Of a DNA stretch of 64,000 nt, positions 34,969-43,020 are shown piece after piece. Position numbers and translations under genes: made by a program. Position 1 is the stretch's first letter. Each line of letters starts with the position of its first letter. Below the pieces are notes generated by a model that saw only the letters and a program-made list of their open reading frames with translations, was not told where the DNA came from and made no database searches. The stretch comes from an uncultured Collinsella sp. (GTDB lineage: Bacteria > Actinomycetota > Coriobacteriia > Coriobacteriales > Coriobacteriaceae), in assembly GCA_958413895.1 (NCBI GenBank), contig CATYVQ010000004.1, forward strand, positions 67,856-131,855, given 5' to 3'.

Positions 34969-37038
34969 CTATCGAACCGAAGAATCGCCCGAGGCCGAAG
35001 AGGTATCGGGCTCGTCATAAATCACGCCGAGCACGTCGCGCACGACATGCATCGCGGTATCTGAGCCGCCGCCGCCCTGCTCCAGAACAGTAGCGATGAC
35101 ATACTTGGGATCATCGGCCGGTGCATAGGCGCAGAACCACGCGTATTCGTCCTCGCCACTTTTCTCACCCGTGCCCGACTTGCCGTATACCTGCGGCGTC
35201 AGGGTGCCAAAGTGAGCCGCCAGGGACGTCGATGCCGTGTAAATCACGTCGTGCATGCCGTTGCGAACAAGAGCCAAATCCGAATCACTGTTGATCTTGG
35301 CCTCCAGGCGCTTCTTCTTGCCCTTGCCGTTGTACTTATAGGCATCACCGTCGCCATCGCGCGACACGGCAGACAAAAACACGTGAGGAACGTACTGTTT
35401 GCCGCCGTTGGCAAGACCCATATAGGCGCACGCCATCTGCAGGGGCGTCACCAGAATGTCGCCCTGGCCGATGGCAATGTTGGTCATATCGCCGGCATTC
35501 CACTTGCGGTCCTCGGCAGAGGCGTCGGTAAAGTACGACTCTTTCCACTCGGCATCGGGAATACGGCCCGCGCCCTCACTCGGCAGATCAATGCCGCAGG
35601 TCTTGCCTAGGCCCCAGCGACGAAAGACCTCCTGCAGGCCCTCGGGATGTTGCTCGTCATAGAAGAACGCCTTGCCCATGTCGTAGAAGACGGGGTCGCA
35701 CGAGTTGGCGATACCCGACTGCAGCGTCATGGTGCCGTGGCCAGAAGTCAGCCAGCAGCGCTTGCCCCAAGCCTTGCCCAGGCCCGTCCAATAGCCCGTG
35801 CAGTTGGTTGTCTGCGTTGAAGTGTAGGTTCCAAACTCAAGACCGGCCAGTGCCGAGAGCGGCTTGATGGTCGAGGCCGACATGTACTGTCCGCTAATGG
35901 CGCGGTTGATCAGCGGGTGCGAACCTTTGTCATCATTGAGCTCGGTCCACACGTCATTTGAGACGCCGCCGATGAAGACGGACGGATCGAACTTGGGCTC
36001 GCTCGCCATGCCCAGGATCTCGCCATTGTTGGGATCGAGACACACCACAGCGCCGTTACCGGCATTGCTGTAGCCAGTGGTCTTGGCAAGCTCGATAGCG
36101 CTCGCCAGTGCCGTCTCACAGGCCTGTTGGATCTTAAGGTCGAGCGTGAGCTTAATGTCGGAGCCGGCCTTCGCGGGCACGGCGCCGGCCTGACCGGTCA
36201 CATTGCCCGAGGCATCGACCTTGACGATCTGCTCGCCACGGATACCCTGCAGCAGGTTTTCGTAGTAGCTCTCAACGCCCGCCTGGCCCACGATATCGCC
36301 CGACTGGTACGTAATCTTGCCAGCAGAAGCATCATCATCGCCAGAGGTTTTCTTATTCTGGGCCTCGAGCTGCTCGGAGGTAATGGTGCCGGTATAGCCC
36401 AAGATATGGCATGCCGTCTCGCCATATGGATACTGGCGCTCGGTACGCTCGGCAATCTTGACGCCCGGGAACTCGCCGGCATGCTCCTGAATATAGGCAA
36501 CCGTGGAGCGACGGACGTCCGTCGCGATTGTATGCAGGCTCTGAGCGCCCTCTGTATTGTCCTGAATATTGCGAAGGACCGCCACGTAAGGCATTCCAAG
36601 CACGTTGGCAAGATGGCGAACCAGAACCTCATCCTCCGCAAGGTCGCGGTAGGCCACGACAGCAAGTGAGGGACGGTTCTGGACAAGCGCCACGCCATTG
36701 CGGTCAAGGATGCGACCGCGCACAGCGGGTGTGGTAACGGTGCGAGTCTGATTACTATTAGCCTGCTTCTCGTAATAGTCCGACGAGACCATCTGCATGC
36801 CCCACAGCTTGACGGCAAGTGCCGCAAACATCGCGCCCACACCCGTGGTGAGGATGGAAAAGCGGCCCTTAAAGGCGGTCGCCGCGGTATTGCCCTCGCC
36901 CTCGGTGGCGCGCGGGGCCGTTCCATGCTGCGTATCGTAGGTAAAACGGGAATCGCCACGACGCATGATGACCAGCGCGACCACGATGGCCACAACCAGC
37001 ACGATACCGGCGATAATAACCGTCAACTGGGAAGACAT
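34969..37038 (-). CDS. mrdA: Penicillin-binding protein 2 (class B, elongasome transpeptidase)
   Basis: Cross-links peptidoglycan with RodA. Catalytic motifs are STIK (Ser389-Lys392), SCD (446-448, the Asp form typical of PBP2) and KSGTG near 620; a pedestal domain lies at about 100-300. Unusually there are two N-terminal hydrophobic segments, residues 5-25 and about 60-80, separated by a basic and polar linker. A single anchor is normal. The ATG has GGGAGG upstream. It is flanked by mreD and rodA in the standard elongasome order. Confidence 0.95.
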   Translation of the reverse strand: MSSQLTVIIAGIVLVVAIVVALVIMRRGDSRFTYDTQHGTAPRATEGEGNTAATAFKGRFSILTTGVGAMFAALAVKLWGMQMVSSDYYEKQANSNQTRTVTTPAVRGRILDRNGVALVQNRPSLAVVAYRDLAEDEVLVRHLANVLGMPYVAVLRNIQDNTEGAQSLHTIATDVRRSTVAYIQEHAGEFPGVKIAERTERQYPYGETACHILGYTGTITSEQLEAQNKKTSGDDDASAGKITYQSGDIVGQAGVESYYENLLQGIRGEQIVKVDASGNVTGQAGAVPAKAGSDIKLTLDLKIQQACETALASAIELAKTTGYSNAGNGAVVCLDPNNGEILGMASEPKFDPSVFIGGVSNDVWTELNDDKGSHPLINRAISGQYMSASTIKPLSALAGLEFGTYTSTQTTNCTGYWTGLGKAWGKRCWLTSGHGTMTLQSGIANSCDPVFYDMGKAFFYDEQHPEGLQEVFRRWGLGKTCGIDLPSEGAGRIPDAEWKESYFTDASAEDRKWNAGDMTNIAIGQGDILVTPLQMACAYMGLANGGKQYVPHVFLSAVSRDGDGDAYKYNGKGKKKRLEAKINSDSDLALVRNGMHDVIYTASTSLAAHFGTLTPQVYGKSGTGEKSGEDEYAWFCAYAPADDPKYVIATVLEQGGGGSDTAMHVVRDVLGVIYDEPDTSSASGDSSVR

Positions 37039-37051
37039 CTATGGGCCTCCC

Positions 37052-37618
37052 CTATTTGAGCTTGCGGGTCTTGGGCTTAAAGCGCATACCCGTCTGGCGT
37101 CCGCCACGCGCGGAGAATCCATAGCCGGACTGCGGCACGACGCCGGACATCAAAAACGGAATGGCAACCAGACCCGTCAGGATCGAGGACGGCAGTGCAT
37201 GGCCGAAGATCGCCACGACAAAGCTCGTCTCCAAACCCATAAACAGCAAGATGATGCTGTAGATCACATTAATGACGAGCGCGAAGGCGCCCACGGTGAC
37301 GCCGCGCGCACTCGGGCTACCGCCCGTCTGACCGACGGCACTGTGCACCAGGGCAAAAGAACCCACGGTCAGCAGGAGCGACATAACGCCCACCGGCACG
37401 GCAGCGGACAGGTCATAAAACAAGCCGCTGCAAAAACCGCACACGACGGCACGGGTCGGGTCGCCCGAGAACACGCTTAAGCACACCAAGATAATCATGA
37501 AGTTGACGCGACCGCCCGCAATGGAGATCTGCGGTGCCAGGCCTGCCTGCAGCAGCACGCATACAATTGCGGCAATCACAAACGTGCGGGAGCTCATCCC
37601 CTGCTCGTGTAGATCCAT
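37052..37618 (-). CDS. mreD: Rod shape-determining protein MreD
   Basis: Small integral membrane protein of the elongasome. Five to six hydrophobic helices fill the 188 residues, with the family pattern in which FSGDPTRAVVCGFCSGLFYDLS occurs in the middle. The sequence ends in a basic tail. ATG 37618 is favoured over the ATG two codons earlier because GGGGG lies seven bases upstream. It follows mreC directly. The annotation rests mainly on hydrophobicity and on its place between mreC and mrdA. Confidence 0.88.
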   Translation of the reverse strand: MDLHEQGMSSRTFVIAAIVCVLLQAGLAPQISIAGGRVNFMIILVCLSVFSGDPTRAVVCGFCSGLFYDLSAAVPVGVMSLLLTVGSFALVHSAVGQTGGSPSARGVTVGAFALVINVIYSIILLFMGLETSFVVAIFGHALPSSILTGLVAIPFLMSGVVPQSGYGFSARGGRQTGMRFKPKTRKLK

Positions 37619-37629
37619 GGACATGCCCC

Positions 37630-38628
37630 CTATTCGCTCGAGCCGGAATCGGTCGTCTCGGACGTGTCGGAACTGTCATCCGAACTCTCGTCCTTCGTCT
37701 TGGTCGCAGCATCGCGCGACGTTCCCTGCGGCGTGCTGTTGGCCGTGCTCACGTCCTCATCCGAGGCCGACTGTTCGTCGGTCAGCGAGGTGATGACCAG
37801 CACTTCCTCGTTGTTCTCGGCCGTGGTCTGAGCGCGCACCACAATGGTGTAGTACACGTCGTTTGCCGATTTCTCAACCGACGAGACGGTGCCAAGCGGT
37901 AGACCCTTGGGGAACACACCGCCAATGCCCGAGGTCACGATGATGTCGCCAACCTTAACGTCGGAGTCGACGCTCACGTACTCAAGACGCAGCGTGCCAT
38001 CAGCCTGACCCTGAAGCATGCCCTGGGCGCGCGTGTCCTGCACCATGGCGGACACGCCCGAGTTCTCGTCGCCAATCAGGCGCACGGTCGATGTCTTAGC
38101 CGATACCTCGATAATCTGGCCGATAACACCGGCAGAACTCGTCACGGGCATGTTGATGGTAAGGCCGTCGGCAGAGCCCTTGTCGATGGTAACGGTCGAG
38201 GTCCAGGCATCGCCCGAGGCACCAACGATACGAGCAGCGGTCGATTTGAGGTTATAGGTCGACTGCAGGCCGACCAGCCCCTCCAGACGCTCAGCGGTCT
38301 TTTGAGCCTCGGAGAGCTCAGCAACCTTAGAGGTCAGTTCCTCGTTTTGCTTCTTGAGCTCGTCGAGCGTGTCCTGCGACGCCGTAAGGTTAGAGAACAC
38401 GTTGCCGATGGCATTGAAAGGAGCCGCCACAGCCGAACCCACAAAGCGCACCGGCGAGGTAATCGTCGTTACGCCCGAACGCACGGCATGAATCGGCCCT
38501 GCCTCGCCCTCGCGGATGTAAAACGTGAGCAGCAACACCGAAATCAGGCTGAAAACAATCAACGGGCGCATACCCGTTGATTGTCGCTTGGTATTCAGAT
38601 TTGTGGAGAAACCCGAAGATCGTGCCAA
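37630..38628 (-). CDS. mreC: Cell shape protein MreC
   Basis: Periplasm-side scaffold linking MreB to PBP2. It has a short cytoplasmic N-terminus, one membrane segment (about 20-38), a coiled coil (about 85-115, LDELKKQNEELTSKVAEL) and the two-lobed beta domain (120-275, GDAWTSTVTIDKGSADGL and VGDIIVTSGIGGVFPKGLPLG). The last 50 residues are a disordered Ser/Asp/Thr tail that is not part of the family fold. The start is TTG at 38628 with GGTGG seven bases upstream. Confidence 0.94.
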   Translation of the reverse strand: MARSSGFSTNLNTKRQSTGMRPLIVFSLISVLLLTFYIREGEAGPIHAVRSGVTTITSPVRFVGSAVAAPFNAIGNVFSNLTASQDTLDELKKQNEELTSKVAELSEAQKTAERLEGLVGLQSTYNLKSTAARIVGASGDAWTSTVTIDKGSADGLTINMPVTSSAGVIGQIIEVSAKTSTVRLIGDENSGVSAMVQDTRAQGMLQGQADGTLRLEYVSVDSDVKVGDIIVTSGIGGVFPKGLPLGTVSSVEKSANDVYYTIVVRAQTTAENNEEVLVITSLTDEQSASDEDVSTANSTPQGTSRDAATKTKDESSDDSSDTSETTDSGSSE

Positions 38629-38649
38629 ATGGAATCCACCTTTTGGAAA

Positions 38650-39693
38650 TTAAGCATTGGTCTGGACGAAGCCGCCATCAAACGCATTGGCCTCGAGCAC
38701 GCGGGCACAGCCGTTAACGACGTTATCGAGCGCCGTGGGGCTGACGTTGACCGAAACGCCGGTCTCATCGCGCAGACGCACGTCGAGACCGCGTAGCAGA
38801 GCGCCACCACCGGTCAGCAAAATGCCGTAGTACATAAGGTCAGAGGCAAGATCGGGCGGCGTGGCATCGAGGGCGTCCTTGACGGCCTTGGCCATCTCGT
38901 CGAGCGGCTTGTTGAGCGCGCGACGAATCTCCTCGCTCTCGATGCGCACGGTCTTGGGCAGACCGGTGATCACGTCGCGGCCGTTGACCTCGACGTCGAG
39001 CTCGTCCTTGAGCGGCACGGCGGAGCCGACCTTGATCTTGATATCCTCTGCCGTACGCTCGCCGATGGCTAGGTTGTAGGCATCGCGAACGTGCGTGAGG
39101 ATGGCCTGGTCGAACTCGTCGCCGGCAATACGGATGGACTGCGAGACGACGATGCCGCCCATGGCGATAACAGCGACCTCGGTGGTACCGCCGCCGATGT
39201 CGATGACCATGGAGCCGGTGGGTTCCTCGACGGGCAGGTCGGCGCCGATAGCAGCGGCCATGGGCTCCTCGATCAGGTAGGCCTGGCGAGCGCCGGCTTG
39301 GATCGTGGCCTCAAAGACGGCACGCTTCTCGACCGACGTGACGCCGGAAGGAACGCAGACGACAACGCGCGGACGCGGGGTCCACGGGTAGCGCTTCTCG
39401 GACGCCTTGTCGATAAAGTAGCGAAGCATGGCCTCGGTAACATCGAAGTCGGCGATGACGCCGTCCTTCAGGGGACGAACGGCCACAATGTTGCCGGGCG
39501 TACGGCCGAGCATGCGCTTTGCCTCGATACCGACCGCCAGGATGCGCTCGTCGTTCTTGTCGATGGCGACAACAGAGGGCTCGCGAATGACGATGCCCTT
39601 GCCGCGCACGGAGACAAGCGTATTTGCGGTGCCGAGGTCGATGGCAAGATCGCCCGCATAGCTACCGAAGAACATATCCATCAAAGAAAACAA
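38650..39693 (-). CDS. mreB: Actin-like rod shape-determining protein MreB
   Basis: Bacterial actin that positions the elongasome. The phosphate-1 motif AIDLGTANTLV, the phosphate-2 region MVIDIGGGTTEVAVIA and the adenosine motif GILLTGGGALLRGL are intact. The membrane-contact N-terminus is MFSLMDMFFGSYAG. The length of 347 residues is normal. The start is TTG at 39693 with AGGAG five bases upstream; ATG 39681 is a less well placed alternative. It leads mreB-mreC-mreD-mrdA-rodA. Confidence 0.97.
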   Translation of the reverse strand: MFSLMDMFFGSYAGDLAIDLGTANTLVSVRGKGIVIREPSVVAIDKNDERILAVGIEAKRMLGRTPGNIVAVRPLKDGVIADFDVTEAMLRYFIDKASEKRYPWTPRPRVVVCVPSGVTSVEKRAVFEATIQAGARQAYLIEEPMAAAIGADLPVEEPTGSMVIDIGGGTTEVAVIAMGGIVVSQSIRIAGDEFDQAILTHVRDAYNLAIGERTAEDIKIKVGSAVPLKDELDVEVNGRDVITGLPKTVRIESEEIRRALNKPLDEMAKAVKDALDATPPDLASDLMYYGILLTGGGALLRGLDVRLRDETGVSVNVSPTALDNVVNGCARVLEANAFDGGFVQTNA

Positions 39694-39753
39694 CGCAACT
39701 CCTGATGTGTTGGATGATTGCTGGAAAACTACTAGATCATCATACTAGCGCAA

Positions 39754-39786
39754 GCCCGGCACCTCACTTGCGGTGAAGCGCCGGGC
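39754..39786 (-). terminator. Hairpin between the TPR gene and mreB
   Basis: GCCCGGC and GCCGGGC arms, extended by CTTCAC/GTGAGG, form a 13-14 bp imperfect stem just after the TPR gene stop. No T-tract follows, so termination is doubtful. It may instead stabilise the upstream mRNA. Confidence 0.35.
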
Positions 39787-39808
39787 AAAGCTAAATCCCA
39801 TAAGGTCA

Positions 39809-41113
39809 CTACTGGTTGTCAGCAGCCGAGAAATCCATATCGAGCGAGGAAACGGCCCAGCCGATATGGTTGTCGGAGCGCACGAATTTGACGGTGTACT
39901 CCTGCTCGCCGCCCTTGGACAGCGATGCCTTCACCTGAGCGGTCGTCTCGGTCATGGACTGATCCATGCCCTCGACGGACACGGTGGCACCCTGCGGAAT
40001 CGAGGAGATGATCATCGACTTAGCGTCCTCGGACAGGCTCGATGCCAGGCAAGACTCGGCCTTTGCGGTGTCACCGTCGCCGGCAGACTGGAACAGATCG
40101 GTAACGACAGACTCCTGGGACGGGAAGCCAAAGCCGCGCGTGTAGGCAAAGCCCAGACCGCCCGCGGCGATCAAAATGAGCAGAAGCAGCACGATGAAGA
40201 CTTTGAGACCCGTGTGGCGATGGCGACGACGGACCTTGGCCTGCTTACGATCCTGACGGTCCTGCTGGACCATCTCGGACTCGGACAGCGTAAAGAAGCC
40301 GGTGTCCGAGGGATCGGGCATAAACTGACCGGTCGCGCCCGTAGGATCGAGCGGATCGACGGCAGGAGCGTCCATCGCGGGCGCCGGAGCCGTGGCCATA
40401 GCCGTCTGGGCAGACAGCGCGGCAAGCGAATCGTGCACGCGGGCAAGCTCATCGGCCTGCTCGGAGGTGAGCTGGTAGATGCCATCGGCAGTAGCGGCGT
40501 TAAAGGCGTCGAGTGCGTCGGAGGGACGGCCGGCGGCAGAAAGCGCCTGACCCATGCCGGCGTTGAGCGCACGCGTGTCGTCGCGGGGGCCGGCAAAGTC
40601 GATAGCCGTGCGGTAGGTCTCCACGGCATCCGCCGGACGGCCGAGATTGATGAAGCAACGACCGAGCTCGCCGAGCGCGGCGGCAGGAGCCGGATTGGCG
40701 CCATCGATGGCAGCCTGACGGAAGGCAGTACCCGCGTTGGCATAGTCGCCCGACTGGAACAGCGCGTTACCCAGGCCCAGATAGGCCTTGAACGGCGTGG
40801 CATAAGAAGCGTCCTGCGTAGCAGCAGAGAACGCCTGAGCGGCCGTCGTGTAGTCGCCCACGGCGGCGAGCGCCTTGCCGCGGTTGGTGAGCAGCGCGCC
40901 GCGCTTGCCATAGGTGCCGTCGTTGAGGGCGGCGGCGTAGGCCTCGGCGGCCTCGGCATACATGCCCAGGTGCATCAAGGCGTTACCACGAAGGTGATCG
41001 GCCTCGCCCATAATCTCATCGGGAGTCTTTGCCGCCCCAAGCATCTGGGCTGCAGCGGAAAAATCACCCGCGCGGTAAGCGGCGCGGCCCTGTTGGATCA
41101 GCTGGCTATTCAA
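39809..41113 (-). CDS. TPR-repeat membrane protein of unknown function
   Basis: The N-terminal 210 residues are six or so tetratricopeptide repeats (for example AAYRAGDFSAAAQMLG, AGMGQALSAAGRPSDALDAF), giving a protein-interaction solenoid. A proline- and Ala-rich linker, a basic patch RRRHRHTG and one membrane helix (about 305-325) follow. A C-terminal outside domain of about 100 residues resembles a DUF4878-like NTF2-type fold (VTDLFQSAGDGDTAKAESCL). The start is TTG at 41113 with GGGG six bases upstream. It is likely co-transcribed with the cyclophilin gene and lies just before mreB. Confidence 0.75.
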   Translation of the reverse strand: MNSQLIQQGRAAYRAGDFSAAAQMLGAAKTPDEIMGEADHLRGNALMHLGMYAEAAEAYAAALNDGTYGKRGALLTNRGKALAAVGDYTTAAQAFSAATQDASYATPFKAYLGLGNALFQSGDYANAGTAFRQAAIDGANPAPAAALGELGRCFINLGRPADAVETYRTAIDFAGPRDDTRALNAGMGQALSAAGRPSDALDAFNAATADGIYQLTSEQADELARVHDSLAALSAQTAMATAPAPAMDAPAVDPLDPTGATGQFMPDPSDTGFFTLSESEMVQQDRQDRKQAKVRRRHRHTGLKVFIVLLLLILIAAGGLGFAYTRGFGFPSQESVVTDLFQSAGDGDTAKAESCLASSLSEDAKSMIISSIPQGATVSVEGMDQSMTETTAQVKASLSKGGEQEYTVKFVRSDNHIGWAVSSLDMDFSAADNQ

Positions 41114-41124
41114 GGAAATCCCCT

Positions 41125-41667
41125 TTACTCGTGAACGATCTCGACATGGACGATCTCGTCGCCGGCACGCAGCTGCGAAATCACATCGAGACCCTCGACC
41201 GTGGTACCAAAGACGGTGTAACCGGAATCGAGGTTATGCTGGGCGCCCAGGCAGAAGTAGAACTGCGAACCCGCGGAATCGGGGTCCATGGAGCGTGCCA
41301 TGGCAAGGGCGCCATCGACATGGCTGTTGCGCGGATTGGTGGCAAACTCGCCCTTGATGCAGTAGCCGGGGCCACCGGTACCGGGCATGCCGTCGGGGCC
41401 CTCAAGACCGGCAGCGACGTCGGCGCCGGACATATCGCGGGTATTGGGGTCGCCGCCCTGAATGACGAAGCCGGGAACATAGCGATGGAACTTAAGGCCA
41501 TCGTAGAAACCCATCGTGGAAAGCTCGCAGAAGTTCGCGACATGAATGGGAGCGCCCTCGCCGTCAAACTTGACCTTGATGGTACCCTTCGACGTCTCGA
41601 TTACGGCGCACTCGTCGCCGGCAAGCTGATACTCGGGCGTGTAGAGCTCTTTCTTAAAACCAAACAT
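41125..41667 (-). CDS. Cyclophilin-type peptidyl-prolyl cis-trans isomerase
   Basis: Cytoplasmic proline isomerase of 180 residues without a signal peptide. The active-site arginine and neighbours lie in LKFHRYVPGFVIQGGDP, with GALAMARSMDPDSAGSQFYFCL and HNLDSGYTVFGTTVEGLDV completing the fold. The first 25 residues form an N-terminal extension (ATSKGTIKVKF-like strand follows). The ATG is preceded by GGAAGG. It is driven by the promoter at 41707-41736. Confidence 0.93.
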   Translation of the reverse strand: MFGFKKELYTPEYQLAGDECAVIETSKGTIKVKFDGEGAPIHVANFCELSTMGFYDGLKFHRYVPGFVIQGGDPNTRDMSGADVAAGLEGPDGMPGTGGPGYCIKGEFATNPRNSHVDGALAMARSMDPDSAGSQFYFCLGAQHNLDSGYTVFGTTVEGLDVISQLRAGDEIVHVEIVHE

Positions 41668-41706
41668 GTGGTTCCTTCCTCGTGCGTTTAAAGCATATTT
41701 GTACGA

Positions 41707-41736
41707 ATTGTAGCAATAAGCACAGGCTTACATCAA
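41707..41736 (-). promoter_or_regulatory. Promoter of the cyclophilin-TPR genes
   Basis: On the minus strand the -35 TTGATG (41731-41736) and the -10 TACAAT (41707-41712) are separated by 18 bases. The start would be near 41700, about 33 bases before the ATG. Confidence 0.65.
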
Positions 41737-41774
41737 TTGCGCACGTAGGTTATGCCGACTATGGCGAACTAATT

Positions 41775-42917
41775 TTAGGAACGCTGCTGCGGCTTCCAGG
41801 AACCCACATTGGCGTCGTACTGGTTCAGCGCGCTGTTGCCGCCCTGCGCGATGGGAGCCAGGATCTCGCTTTGGTGGGAACTCATCGACTCGCCATCGGG
41901 AATGGCCAGCGAGATGTCCCAACTCTGGCAGATCACGTCGACACGCTCGTACATCCACTCGGCAAGCTGCTTTAAGTGGGCGATGTCATCCGCATAGACC
42001 GTATCGTCCTGGTACTTAAGGTTGTTGAGCTCATCTTGCGTCTTTTTGATCTGGTCGCGCAGGGCGTAGGCACTCTGCGACAGCTCCTGACGGGTGGACA
42101 GCGGCGTTCGGAGATAGCCGTTGTTAAAGGAATCGATGACCTCGCCGATCTGGTCCTCGTCACCGTAGGACACGATGGTCTGATACAGACCGTCGAGCCT
42201 GGTATAGAGCTGATCATCGGTCAGCACGGTTTCTTCCTGGACCACCTCGGCAGAATCGTCCTGCTTGGTATCGTCCTCAGTCGCCTCGCCTTTTTGGCGC
42301 GTAGGGAAGGTCGTCTGCGCGGCCTGGTCAAACTGGTCGTAGAAGCCAGGCATGACACCCATGGGATCGGCCGTCACGAACCAATAGGCACCGCCGCAAA
42401 CGACAGCAAGGACCGCGATGACGATGAGCGGCTTGGGGATATGACGCTTGTGCTTGTGATAGGCGTCCTCGTCGGGATGCACCTTGCGCTTGGGTTTTTG
42501 AGCATCGTCATGCAGGGAAACGGGTGTGGGAATATCGACCTTGGGGATACCGAAATCCTTATCGAAAGCCGGCAGCACGCAGGTCTCATTGGGGTCGGCG
42601 GCGTCCGAAAGCACTGCAGCGGCAGAGGCCGGCGCATGCGGCACCTCGGTATCGATCTGTTCTTGCGTTAGGCGCGGAAAGCCCGCCGTGCGGCCCGCAG
42701 CCAAGTCGGATGCGGCCGCGTCCTCGGAGAGGATCCCCGGAGCGGGGCGTCCGCATTTGGGGCACGTACGATCATGCGGAGAAAGACGGGCACCGCAGCC
42801 CTCACAGAACACGAACTCGGTGTGCTCGGGACCATCGCCCGGACCCACATAGGCGTTGCAGTAGGGGCAGAACGAGGCGCCGTCCTCGATAGTCTTAAGG
42901 CAATGCGGGCAGATCAC
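41775..42917 (-). CDS. Double zinc-ribbon membrane protein of unknown function
   Basis: Two CxxC zinc ribbons open the protein (CPHCLKTIEDGASFCPYC and CEGCGARLSPHDRTCPKC). A disordered acidic linker, a Lys/His-rich patch before the membrane (HKRHIPKP), one membrane helix (about 155-175) and an outside region follow. The outside part has an acidic linker and then a helical, probably coiled-coil domain to residue 380. The chosen start is GTG 42917 with AGAGG five bases upstream; a TTG ten codons earlier has no site. The function is unknown. The arrangement suggests a cytoplasmic sensor with an outside helical domain. Confidence 0.72.
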   Translation of the reverse strand: MICPHCLKTIEDGASFCPYCNAYVGPGDGPEHTEFVFCEGCGARLSPHDRTCPKCGRPAPGILSEDAAASDLAAGRTAGFPRLTQEQIDTEVPHAPASAAAVLSDAADPNETCVLPAFDKDFGIPKVDIPTPVSLHDDAQKPKRKVHPDEDAYHKHKRHIPKPLIVIAVLAVVCGGAYWFVTADPMGVMPGFYDQFDQAAQTTFPTRQKGEATEDDTKQDDSAEVVQEETVLTDDQLYTRLDGLYQTIVSYGDEDQIGEVIDSFNNGYLRTPLSTRQELSQSAYALRDQIKKTQDELNNLKYQDDTVYADDIAHLKQLAEWMYERVDVICQSWDISLAIPDGESMSSHQSEILAPIAQGGNSALNQYDANVGSWKPQQRS

Positions 42918-43020
42918 GGCATCCTCTTTTCGAAGCAATTCAAACAATCGAGGTTAGAGCATAACATCGCCACGGCCCCTCTGGAGCAAGGCACCAATTC
43001 AACATCGCCAGGGCGCGTAG

